Positions 1-6,140 of a DNA stretch of 20,906 nt are shown here, in pieces. Source of the stretch: Isoptericola sp042668085 (GTDB lineage: Bacteria; Actinomycetota; Actinomycetes; Actinomycetales; Cellulomonadaceae). The DNA lies in assembly GCF_042668085.1 (NCBI RefSeq), contig NZ_JBHVBO010000058.1:1-20906 (forward strand), read 5' to 3'. Numbering within the stretch: position 1 is the stretch's first letter; each line of letters starts with the position of its first letter. The notes under the pieces are model-generated. The model saw only the letters and a program-made list of their open reading frames with translations. It ran no database searches and was not told the DNA's origin. The position numbers and the translations under genes were made by a program.

Positions 1-57
1 GCACCCGGGTGGGTGCGGCGCCGTCGTGCCGTGGCCGTCCGAGGGACGACGCCGGGG

Positions 58-798
58 CTACTTGCCCTGGTTCGCGACCGCGGCGATGGCGTCCTTCGCG
101 GCCTCCGGGTCGAGGTAGGTGCCGCCCGGGTTGGTGGGCTGCAGCGTCTCCTCGTCGAGCTCGTAGACCAGCGGGATGCCGGTGGGGATGTTCAGCCCGG
201 CGATCGTCTGGTCGTCGACGCCGTCGAGGTGCTTGACGATGGCGCGCAGCGAGTTGCCGTGCGCGGCGACGAGGACCGTCTTGCCGGCCTTGAGGTCCGG
301 CACGATCTCGCCGTCCCAGTACGGCAGGGCGCGCTCGAGCACCTGCTTGAGCGCCTCGGAGCGCGGGATCGGCTCGCCGGCGTAGCGCACGTCCGAGTCC
401 TGCGAGTACTCCGAGCCCAGCTCGATCTCGGGCGGCGGCACGTCGTAGGAGCGGCGCCAGAGCATGAACTGCTCCTCGCCGTACTGGTCGCGCACCTGCT
501 TCTTGTCCTTGCCCTGCAGGTCGCCGTAGTGGCGCTCGTTGAGGCGCCAGTGACGCTTGACCGGGATCCAGTGGCGGTCGGCGGCGTCGAGCGCCAGGTT
601 CGCCGTGTTGATGGCGCGGCGCAGCAGCGACGTGTGCACGACGTCGGGGGTGACGCCGGACTCCTTGAGCAGCTCGCCACCCCGCTTCGCCTCCGCGGTG
701 CCCTTCTCCGACAGCGGCACGTCCACCCAGCCGGTGAAGAGGTTCTTCGCGTTCCACTCGCTCTCGCCGTGGCGGAGCAGCACGAGGGTGTAGGTCAT
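58..798 (-). CDS. gpmA: 2,3-bisphosphoglycerate-dependent phosphoglycerate mutase
   Basis: This cytosolic glycolytic enzyme interconverts 3-phosphoglycerate and 2-phosphoglycerate through a phosphohistidine. The 246-aa protein opens with the family signature LVLLRHGESEWN, in which H10 is the phosphorylated histidine. It also has the LLRRAINT segment (R61), RLNERHYG (E88) and the second histidine in AAHGNS (H180). Length and motifs match full-length cofactor-dependent enzymes. I chose the ATG at 798 because AGGA lies 8 nt upstream. An in-frame ATG at 807 would add three residues but lacks a correctly spaced ribosome binding site. The gene follows the Ddn-like gene after 83 nt that contain a possible terminator. 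As I recall, mshA and gpmA are also close together in Mycobacterium, which supports the overall order. The enzyme identity is secure. Confidence 0.97.
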   Translation of the reverse strand: MTYTLVLLRHGESEWNAKNLFTGWVDVPLSEKGTAEAKRGGELLKESGVTPDVVHTSLLRRAINTANLALDAADRHWIPVKRHWRLNERHYGDLQGKDKKQVRDQYGEEQFMLWRRSYDVPPPEIELGSEYSQDSDVRYAGEPIPRSEALKQVLERALPYWDGEIVPDLKAGKTVLVAAHGNSLRAIVKHLDGVDDQTIAGLNIPTGIPLVYELDEETLQPTNPGGTYLDPEAAKDAIAAVANQGK

Positions 799-844
799 GG
801 GGTCCATCCTGCCTGCTGCCCGGCGCCGGCCGCACCGCGGGCCG

Positions 845-870
845 GATCCCGGACTCACGTCGTCCGGATC
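845..870 (-). terminator. possible hairpin terminator after the Ddn-like gene
   Basis: An imperfect inverted repeat lies in the 83-nt gap between the Ddn-like gene and gpmA. GATCCCGGAC at 845-854 pairs with GTCCGGATC at 862-870, with one bulged C and a 7-nt loop. No U-tract follows, which is common in GC-rich actinobacteria. It could end the upstream transcript or only slow it before gpmA. Confidence 0.35.
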
Positions 871-881
871 GGGCGGCCGGA

Positions 882-1322
882 TCAGGAGTCCGCGCGCTCC
901 AGCACGAAGACGGGGATCTCCCGGTCGGTCCTGCGCTGGTAGTCGGCGTAGTCCGGGTACGCGGCGACGGACCGCTCCCACCACAGCGCCTTCTCGTCGC
1001 CGGTGACCTCGCGCGCGACGTACTCGTGCTTCTCCGGCCCGTCCTGCAGCTCCACCCGCGGGTTCGCCAGCACGTTGTAGTACCAGACCGGGTGCTTCGG
1101 GGCGCCGCCCAGCGACGCGACGACGGCGTAGGTGCCCTCGTGCGCCACGCGCATCAGCGGCGTCTTGCGGAGCGCGCCGGTCTTCGCGCCGACGGTCGTG
1201 AGGATGACGACGGGCATCCCGCGCATCGTCGTGCCCTTGGTGCCGCCCGAGCTCTCGTACTGCTCGACCTGCTTGGCGGCGTGGGCGGACGGGCTGGCGA
1301 CGTACTCTCCGGTGATCGGCAT
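882..1322 (-). CDS. nitroreductase/deazaflavin-dependent oxidoreductase family protein (Ddn-like)
   Basis: The 146-aa protein has the layout of the small split-barrel Ddn/F420-dependent nitroreductase family. The N-terminal part is polar (QYESSGGTKGTTMRG). It is followed by the family core PVVILTTVGAKTGALRKTPLMRV (about residues 37-59), then HPVWYYNVLANPRVELQDG (about 77-95) and WWERSVAAYPDYADYQRRTDREIPVFVLER near the end. Members bind deazaflavin F420 (some FMN) and reduce quinones, nitro compounds or other small molecules, so the substrate here is unknown. The ATG at 1322 has only weak upstream ribosome-site character. The gene stands alone between mshA and gpmA. The family call is strong; the cofactor is family knowledge and was not demonstrated. 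Confidence 0.88.
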   Translation of the reverse strand: MPITGEYVASPSAHAAKQVEQYESSGGTKGTTMRGMPVVILTTVGAKTGALRKTPLMRVAHEGTYAVVASLGGAPKHPVWYYNVLANPRVELQDGPEKHEYVAREVTGDEKALWWERSVAAYPDYADYQRRTDREIPVFVLERADS

Positions 1323-1379
1323 GCCACGTGCAATCCCGTGCCCGGACGATCCATTCCCGGGCCGCCGGGCGGCGTGGTG

Positions 1380-2729
1380 CTACCTCGCCGCGCGGGCGCG
1401 GTGCACCTTGGCGGCCTGCGCGTACACGTCGAGCATGGCGGCGGCCGCGCGGTCCCAGCTGAACCGCACGCTGGCGCGGCGGGCGCCGGCGGCCAGGCGG
1501 GCGCGGCGCGCGTCGTCGGCGAGGAGGTCGCCGAGCTCGCGCGCCCAGGTCCACGGGCTATGGTCGGGCACGAGGACGCCGGACGCGCCGTCGACGACGA
1601 CGGTCTGCAGCCCGCCCACGGCGGCCGCGACGACGGGGGTGCCCGCCGCCTGCGCCTCGGCGGCCACCAGGCCGAACGACTCGTTGTGCGAGGGCACCGC
1701 GACGACGTCCGCCGCGCGCAGGTAGTCGACCAGCTCCTCGCGCGGCACCGGCGGCCGCACGTCGAGGTGGTCGGTGACACCCACCTGGTGGGCCAGCGCC
1801 TCGAGCTCGCGCACCGCGGTCGCGCGGCCGCTGGCGCCGCCCAGCACGACGAGCGTCGGCACGCGCGACCCTCCGCCGTCGCACCACGCCTCGGGCTCGG
1901 TGGCGTCGCCGGAGCTGGCGTGGTCGGCCAGCACGCCGAGCGCGCGCACCAGCACGTCCGGGCCCTTGAGGAGCTGGACCCGGCCGGCGAACAGCACGAC
2001 CTTCCGGTCGGTGGGCAGGCCGAGCCGCTCGCGCAGGGCGCGGCGCGCGGCGTCGGCGTCCTGCCCGGGGGCCGGTTCGAGCGGGCGGAAGACGTCGAGG
2101 TCGACGCCGGGCGCCACGACGTGCACGCGGTCCGGGTCGGCGCGGTACTCCTGCTCGAGGTCGCGGGCCTCCTCGCGGGTGGAGGCGACGAGGCCGTCGG
2201 CGGCCTCGACCACCTGCTCCTCTCCCACGACCCGGCCCACGGGCTCCGGGGTGTCCCCGGGGGCCAGCGCCGCGTTCTTCACGCGCGCCATGGTGTGCAT
2301 GGTGTGCACGAGCGGCACGTCCCACCGCTCGGCGGCGAGCCAGCCCACCTGCCCCGACAGCCAGTAGTGGCTGTGCACGACGTCGTACCAGTGCGGCGGG
2401 CGGTGCGCCTCGGCGCGCAGCACGCCCGCGGTGAAGGCGCAGAGCTGGCCGGGCAGGTCGTTCTTGTCCAGCCCCTCGTACGGGCCGGCGGCCACGTGCA
2501 CCACGCGGATGCCGGGCTCCACGTCGACCCATCGCGGCTGCGCGGACGCCGTCGCGCGCGTGAAGATCTCGATCTCCGCCCCCCGGCGGGCCAGGGCACG
2601 GGCCAGCTCCATGACGTAGACGTTCATGCCGCCCGCGTCACCGGTGCCGGGCTGGTCGAGGGGCGACGTGTGCACCGACAGCATCGCCACCCGCGGGCCG
2701 GGCCGCGCGCCGTCGCCGGGGGCGGTCAT
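1380..2729 (-). CDS. mshA: D-inositol-3-phosphate glycosyltransferase, mycothiol biosynthesis
   Basis: MshA transfers GlcNAc from UDP-GlcNAc to 1L-myo-inositol 1-phosphate, the first step of mycothiol synthesis. The 449-aa protein is a two-domain GT-B (GT4 family) enzyme. The N-terminal half carries SVHTSPLDQPGTGDAGGMNVYV (about residues 18-39), the acceptor and nucleotide loop typical of MshA. The central part has VVHSHYWLSG and HTMHTMARVKN. The C-terminal half has FAGRVQLLKGPDVL (about 247-260) and the E-x7-E region SHNESFGLVAAEAQAAGTPV (347-366) that binds the UDP-sugar. The ATG at 2729 has GGAG 5 nt upstream and shares one base with the stop codon of the lactonase gene (TGATG), so the two are translationally coupled. 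The gene ends in GCGAGGTAG. Full length, high confidence. Confidence 0.95.
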   Translation of the reverse strand: MTAPGDGARPGPRVAMLSVHTSPLDQPGTGDAGGMNVYVMELARALARRGAEIEIFTRATASAQPRWVDVEPGIRVVHVAAGPYEGLDKNDLPGQLCAFTAGVLRAEAHRPPHWYDVVHSHYWLSGQVGWLAAERWDVPLVHTMHTMARVKNAALAPGDTPEPVGRVVGEEQVVEAADGLVASTREEARDLEQEYRADPDRVHVVAPGVDLDVFRPLEPAPGQDADAARRALRERLGLPTDRKVVLFAGRVQLLKGPDVLVRALGVLADHASSGDATEPEAWCDGGGSRVPTLVVLGGASGRATAVRELEALAHQVGVTDHLDVRPPVPREELVDYLRAADVVAVPSHNESFGLVAAEAQAAGTPVVAAAVGGLQTVVVDGASGVLVPDHSPWTWARELGDLLADDARRARLAAGARRASVRFSWDRAAAAMLDVYAQAAKVHRARAAR

Positions 2730-3817
2730 CAGGACTCCAGCACGCAGGCGGGTGGCGTCGGGAGCGCGTACCGCGCCACCACCTCGCCCGTGCCCGTCTC
2801 CGGGTCGACGCGGACCGTCGCGAGCTCGCTGCGGCCCTGCAGCGCGACGACGACGCGCTCGGCGGGGCCGGTGACGTCGGACGTGAGGACGGCGTGGTGG
2901 CGGGGCCACGCCCCGTCGCCCAGCGGGACGTCGGCGAGGTGCTCGAGGACCGGCGCGCCGCCGTCGGGCAGGCCGACCCGGAGCACGGCGAGCACGTCCG
3001 CCCCCCGAAGGCCGACGTGCAGGCGCGTGCCGTCCGCGCTGAGCGTGACGTGCGCGGGGAAGTCGCGGCCCGCCTCGGCGACCGGGGACACCGTCACGGC
3101 CGCCGCGGCCGTCCATCCGGCGCCGTCGCGCACCAGCACGTGCGCGCGGGCGTCGAGCTCGCCGACGACGACGAGCGAGCCGTCCGGCAGCGTGACGAGG
3201 TGACGCGGCCCGGTGCCCGGCGGCAGGACGGCGGCGACGTCCGCCGCGGCGCCCGCGTCCGCGCCGACGGCCGGGTACCGCCGCACGACGTCGGCGCCGA
3301 GGTCGCACACCAGCACGTCGTCGCCGGCGCTCGCGACGAAGTGCGCGTGCGGGCCGGCCTGCCGCTCGACGACGGGCCCGCTGCCCACGCCGGGGTGCGC
3401 GACGACGCCCTCGGCGGCGAGGTCGCCCGTGCCCGGGTCGACGTCCACGGAGGCGGCGACGCCGTCGCCGTAGTTGGCGACCCAGACGGTGTCCGCGAGG
3501 GCCAGCACGTGGCACGGTTCGTCGCCCCCGGAGGCGAGCGAGCCCGACGGCGCGAGCCGCGCGCCGTCGTCGCCGTCCTCCACGCGGAACGCCGTGACCG
3601 TGCCGGCGGGCGTCTCCCCCACCGCGTAGAGCGTGCGCCCGCCCGGGTGCAGCGCCAGGAACGAGGGCGACGTGGCGGCCACCGCGGGCACGGCCGACTC
3701 CACGGCGCCGTCCGGGCCCAGCGCGACCCGCCAGATGCTCTCGCCGCTGCCCGGGCCGCCGCCCGGCTGCGGGTAGGTGCCGACCCAGAGCTGCGCGCGC
3801 GCGTCCCGTTCCGTCAT
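2729..3817 (-). CDS. lactonase family beta-propeller protein (6-phosphogluconolactonase-like)
   Basis: The 362-aa protein belongs to the seven-bladed beta-propeller lactonase family. Some members hydrolyse 6-phosphogluconolactone in the oxidative pentose phosphate pathway; others act on unrelated lactones or muconate derivatives. Visible family marks are SPSFLALHPGGRTLYAVGE (about 50-68), VANYGDGVAASVDVD (about 113-127), QAGPHAHF (153-160), DLGADVVRRY, PGTGPRHLV (200-208), FPAHVTLSADGTRLHVGLRG (about 253-272) and WPRHHAV near the C-terminus. There is no signal peptide, so it is probably cytosolic. No proper ribosome site precedes the ATG. Instead TAGGCT lies 6 nt upstream, which suggests a leaderless mRNA. 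It overlaps mshA by 1 nt. The substrate cannot be decided from sequence, so I leave the symbol empty. Confidence 0.88.
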   Translation of the reverse strand: MTERDARAQLWVGTYPQPGGGPGSGESIWRVALGPDGAVESAVPAVAATSPSFLALHPGGRTLYAVGETPAGTVTAFRVEDGDDGARLAPSGSLASGGDEPCHVLALADTVWVANYGDGVAASVDVDPGTGDLAAEGVVAHPGVGSGPVVERQAGPHAHFVASAGDDVLVCDLGADVVRRYPAVGADAGAAADVAAVLPPGTGPRHLVTLPDGSLVVVGELDARAHVLVRDGAGWTAAAAVTVSPVAEAGRDFPAHVTLSADGTRLHVGLRGADVLAVLRVGLPDGGAPVLEHLADVPLGDGAWPRHHAVLTSDVTGPAERVVVALQGRSELATVRVDPETGTGEVVARYALPTPPACVLES

Positions 3818-3823
3818 GGCCTC

Positions 3824-3847
3824 AGCCTATGACCGCGGGCCTCCGAC
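3824..3847 (-). promoter_or_regulatory. predicted leaderless promoter of the lactonase-mshA operon
   Basis: On the minus strand TAGGCT (3829-3824) fits the actinobacterial -10 form TANNNT. Exactly 6 nt separate it from the lactonase ATG at 3817, so transcription should start at or next to the A of the ATG. A weak -35, TTCGGG, sits 18 nt upstream. The absence of a spaced Shine-Dalgarno sequence agrees with leaderless translation. The -35 match is poor. Confidence 0.5.
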
Positions 3848-3855
3848 CCCGAACG

Positions 3856-3894
3856 CGCACGACCCCCGACCGGAGCCCGGCCGGGGGTCGTGCG
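3856..3894 (-). terminator. strong hairpin terminator after lsr2
   Basis: A perfect 13-bp inverted repeat, CGCACGACCCCCG (3856-3868) with its complement at 3882-3894, encloses 13 nt that can form a further CCGG/CCGG stem. It starts 17 nt downstream of the lsr2 stop codon and lies upstream of the lactonase promoter, so it separates the two units. No U-tract follows the stem on the minus strand. The palindrome could also act on the plus strand, but no plus-strand gene is seen. Confidence 0.72.
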
Positions 3895-3911
3895 GGATGC
3901 TCACGCAGCCG

Positions 3912-4247
3912 TCAGTGGGCGGCCTCGTAGGCCTCGAGGACGGAGCTGGGGATGCGGCCCCGGTCGCTCACCTTGTGGCCGTTCTCGCGGGCCCACTCGC
4001 GGATCTTGGCGAGCTGCGCCCGGTCGGTGCCGGTGCGACGGGAGGCGCTCCGCGTGCCGCCGCCGAGCCGCGTCGTGGTCTTGCGACCGTGGCCGATCCA
4101 GGTGGCGAGCGCGTCCCGGAGCTCGGCCGCGTGCTTGGCCGTGAGGTCGATCTCGTACGAGACACCGTCGAGCGCGAAGGTGACGGTCTCGTCGGCGTCG
4201 CCCCCGTCGATATCGTCGATCAGGACGATCTGCTGCTTCTGAACCAC
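3912..4247 (-). CDS. lsr2: Lsr2 family nucleoid-associated DNA-binding protein
   Basis: Lsr2 is the actinobacterial H-NS analogue; it bridges DNA and silences AT-rich, often acquired, genes. The 111-aa protein matches the family length. The N-terminal half, VLIDDIDGGDADETVTFALDG then VSYEIDLTAKHAAELRDAL, is the dimerisation/oligomerisation domain. A flexible basic linker (about residues 54-75) follows. The C-terminal domain IREWARENGHKVSDRGRIP carries the minor-groove RGR hook at 96-98 and ends in SSVLEAYEAAH. The GTG at 4247 is favoured by AGGGG 7 nt upstream. Its own promoter (TTGACA) lies just upstream and a strong hairpin follows, so it can be transcribed alone as well as by read-through from lysS. 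Very secure. Confidence 0.97.
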   Translation of the reverse strand: MVQKQQIVLIDDIDGGDADETVTFALDGVSYEIDLTAKHAAELRDALATWIGHGRKTTTRLGGGTRSASRRTGTDRAQLAKIREWARENGHKVSDRGRIPSSVLEAYEAAH

Positions 4248-4284
4248 GTGAATTCCCCTCGGTCACGGTATTCGGACAGAAGTG

Positions 4285-4314
4285 AGAATGCCCCTCGCCT
4301 CACCCGATTGTCAA
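4285..4314 (-). promoter_or_regulatory. predicted sigma-A-type promoter of lsr2
   Basis: On the minus strand a perfect -35 TTGACA (4314-4309) is separated by 18 nt from CATTCT (4290-4285), a plausible -10 with the key second A and last T. The expected start near 4278 gives a leader of about 30 nt that contains the AGGGG ribosome site. The pocket is more AT-rich than its surroundings, which could make it a target of Lsr2 autoregulation; that part is inference. Confidence 0.6.
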
Positions 4315-4349
4315 TCCGAATCTCCGCCGCGGGAATCGTGCGCCAGAAT

Positions 4350-4529
4350 TCAGCGCGATTCCGTTTCCGCCGCCGCGGCCGCGGCGGCCGCCTCTTCCGC
4401 GTCCATCCTCTCGAGCGCAATCCGCTCGTTCCGGTCCGCGTGCAGGATCTTGCGCATCGCGAGCCAGAACAGCAGGCCGACGCCGACCGACGGGGCGAGC
4501 CCGCTCATGATCGCGAGAAATGTGTCCAT
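4350..4529 (-). CDS. small single-pass membrane protein, unknown function
   Basis: I do not recognise a characterised family. The 59-aa protein begins MDTFLAIMSGLAPSVGVGLLFWLAMRKI: residues about 4-25 form one hydrophobic helix. A basic/acidic amphipathic segment follows (HADRNERIALERMDAEE), then a run of eight alanines (47-54) and ETESR. The layout suggests a helix anchored in the membrane with a charged, probably helical cytosolic tail. The ATG at 4529 has GGAAG about 8 nt upstream and starts 14 nt after the lysS stop codon, so it should be coupled to lysS; lsr2 follows after 102 nt. A longer reading in the same frame overlaps lysS and lacks sense. That it is a real gene is supported by start site, spacing and a coherent protein; its role is unknown. 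Confidence 0.72.
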   Translation of the reverse strand: MDTFLAIMSGLAPSVGVGLLFWLAMRKILHADRNERIALERMDAEEAAAAAAAAETESR

Positions 4530-4543
4530 GGGATGACTTCCGT

Positions 4544-6061
4544 TCAGGCCGTCGGCTTGACGAGCGGGAAAAGGATGGTCTCGCGGATTCCGAGGCCGGT
4601 GAGCGCCATGAGGAGCCGGTCGACGCCCATGCCCATGCCGCCCGACGGCGGCATCGCGTGCTCCATCGCGGTGAGGAAGTCCTCGTCGAGCGCCATCGCC
4701 TCGTCGTCGCCCGCGGCGGCGAGACGCGCCTGGTCCTCGAACCGCTGCCGCTGCACGACGGGGTCCACGAGCTCGGAGTATCCCGTGGCCAGCTCGAAGC
4801 CGCGCACGTACAGGTCCCACTTCTCCACGACGCCGGGGACGGTGCGGTGGGCGCGCACCAGCGGCGACGTCTCGACCGGGAAGTCGCGCACGAACGTCGG
4901 CGCGTAGAGGTCGTCGCCCACGTGGTGCTCCCACAGCTCCTCGACGAGCTTGCCGTGGTTCGCCTTCTTCGGGTCCACCGAGATCTCGGCCTTCTCGGCG
5001 AGGGCCAGAAGGTGCTCGACGGTCGTCTCCGGCGTGATCTCCTCGCCGATAGCCTCCGAGAGGGAGCCGTACATCGTGATCTGCGCCCATTCGCCGCCGA
5101 GGTCGTACTCCTCGCCGTCCGGAAGGGTCACCGTCGTGGTGCCGAGAACGTCGAGCGCGGACTTCTGCACGAGATCCTGGGTGAGAGCGCCGATCGTGTT
5201 GTAGTCGCCGTACGCCTCGTAGGCCTCGAGCATCGCGAACTCCGGCGAGTGCGTCGAGTCCGCGCCCTCGTTACGGAAGTTGCGGTTGATCTCGAAGACC
5301 TTCTCGATACCGCCGACGACCGCGCGCTTGAGGAAGAGCTCCGGCGCGATCCGCAGGTACAGGTCGATGTCGTACGCGTTCATGTGCGTGCGGTACGGGC
5401 GGGCGGAGGCGCCGGACGCGATGGTCTGCAGCATCGGCGTCTCGATCTCGAGGAACCCGCGGTCGTGGAAGTTGTCGCGCATGGAGCGGACGACGCCGGC
5501 GCGCGTGCGGACCATCTCGCGCGCCGCGGGCCGCGCGATGAGGTCGACGTACCGCTGGCGGACCCGCGCCTCCTCCGAGAGGTCCTTGTGCAGCACCGGC
5601 AGCGGGCGCAGGGCCTTCGCCGCCAGCGCCCAGGTGTCGGCGAACACGCTCAGCTCGCCGCGCCGGGAGGAGCCCACCCGGCCGTGCACGAACAGGTGGT
5701 CGCCCAGGTCGACGTCGGTCTTGAACGACGCCAGCGCGTCCTCGCCGACCTCCTTGAGGCTGAGCATCGCCTGCAGGCGTCGCCCCTCGCCGTCCTGCAG
5801 CGTGACGAAGCACAGCTTGCCCGTGTTGCGCAGGAACACGACCCGGCCGGCCACGCCGACGACGTCGTCCGTCTCCTCGCCCGCCTCGAGGTGCTCGTAG
5901 CCCGCGCGCACCTGCGCGATCGAGTGCGTGACGGGCAGGCTCACCGGATAGGGCTCCACACCCTGCTCCAGCAGCCGGTCGCGCTTCTCCCGGCGCACGC
6001 GCATCTGCTCCGGGAGGTCGTCGGCGGGCACGGCGGGGTCAGGGTTCTGCGCGGAGGTCAC
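4544..6061 (-). CDS. lysS: lysyl-tRNA synthetase, class II
   Basis: The enzyme charges tRNA-Lys with lysine using ATP. The 505-aa protein has an N-terminal basic helix (QMRVRREKRDRLLEQG), an OB-fold anticodon-binding domain (about residues 60-155, including VVGVAGRVVFLRNTGKLCFVTLQDGEG) and a class II catalytic domain from about 165. Motif 2 is seen as EINRNFRNEGADSTHSPEF (about 257-275). Motif 3 is GGMGMGVDRLLMALTG (474-489). ELATGYSELVDPVVQRQRF (about 423-441) lies between them. The length is normal for bacterial LysS. The GTG at 6061 gives an N-terminus as in related actinobacteria and lies 6 nt after a TAGAAT -10 element, which suggests a leaderless transcript; M20 is a less likely start. 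Very secure as an enzyme. Confidence 0.97.
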   Translation of the reverse strand: MTSAQNPDPAVPADDLPEQMRVRREKRDRLLEQGVEPYPVSLPVTHSIAQVRAGYEHLEAGEETDDVVGVAGRVVFLRNTGKLCFVTLQDGEGRRLQAMLSLKEVGEDALASFKTDVDLGDHLFVHGRVGSSRRGELSVFADTWALAAKALRPLPVLHKDLSEEARVRQRYVDLIARPAAREMVRTRAGVVRSMRDNFHDRGFLEIETPMLQTIASGASARPYRTHMNAYDIDLYLRIAPELFLKRAVVGGIEKVFEINRNFRNEGADSTHSPEFAMLEAYEAYGDYNTIGALTQDLVQKSALDVLGTTTVTLPDGEEYDLGGEWAQITMYGSLSEAIGEEITPETTVEHLLALAEKAEISVDPKKANHGKLVEELWEHHVGDDLYAPTFVRDFPVETSPLVRAHRTVPGVVEKWDLYVRGFELATGYSELVDPVVQRQRFEDQARLAAAGDDEAMALDEDFLTAMEHAMPPSGGMGMGVDRLLMALTGLGIRETILFPLVKPTA

Positions 6062-6067
6062 CCGTCG

Positions 6068-6073
6068 ATTCTA
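6068..6073 (-). promoter_or_regulatory. predicted leaderless -10 element of lysS
   Basis: TAGAAT on the minus strand (6073-6068) differs from TATAAT at one position. It is followed by 6 nt, CGACGG, and then the GTG start of lysS. This is the spacing expected if transcription begins at the start codon. No convincing -35 is seen at 16-19 nt upstream, and no Shine-Dalgarno sequence exists. Confidence 0.5.
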
Positions 6074-6140
6074 CGGGCGACGCACGTCACACCCGCCCGA
6101 CGAGGTCGGACGCCGTCACGAACAACCCCGGTGGCCTCGC

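Noticed and set aside
1..48. Short hairpins (GCACCC/GGGTGC at 1-16 and CGTCC/GGACG at 36-48) just after gpmA
   Set aside because: They are in the right place for a terminator, but stems are only 5-6 bp and the region is cut by the window edge.
798..807. Similar double ATG starts at gpmA (798/807) and the small PH gene (13544/13553)
   Set aside because: The resemblance (ATG plus 6 nt plus ATG) reflects the shared SD-to-start layout and is not a shared regulatory element.
13..942. Long open frames on the plus strand here and opposite most genes (for example 1026-3203, 4520-6253, 14154-16679 and 17801-20107)
   Set aside because: They mirror well-identified minus-strand genes; their products are arginine-, alanine- or histidine-rich with no family resemblance, as expected for antisense frames in GC-rich DNA.
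1340..1373. GC-rich short inverted repeats after the mshA stop
   Set aside because: Stems of 5-6 bp with an 11-nt loop or alternative pairings are common by chance at this base composition.
1380..1387. CTACCTCG at the mshA stop codon, equal to the array core
   Set aside because: It is a single 8-nt match that encodes Ala-Arg-stop; another chance match (CGAGGTAG at 111-118) lies inside gpmA, so this is not evidence of a second array.
4350..5090. Extended reading of the 59-aa gene up to 246 aa
   Set aside because: The extension overlaps the lysS catalytic region in another frame, is arginine-rich and lacks similarity; the ATG at 4529 has a ribosome site.
6097..6109. CCGAC-GAG-GTCGG hairpin between nadC and lysS
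   Set aside because: Only 5 bp, no U-tract; not enough for a terminator call.
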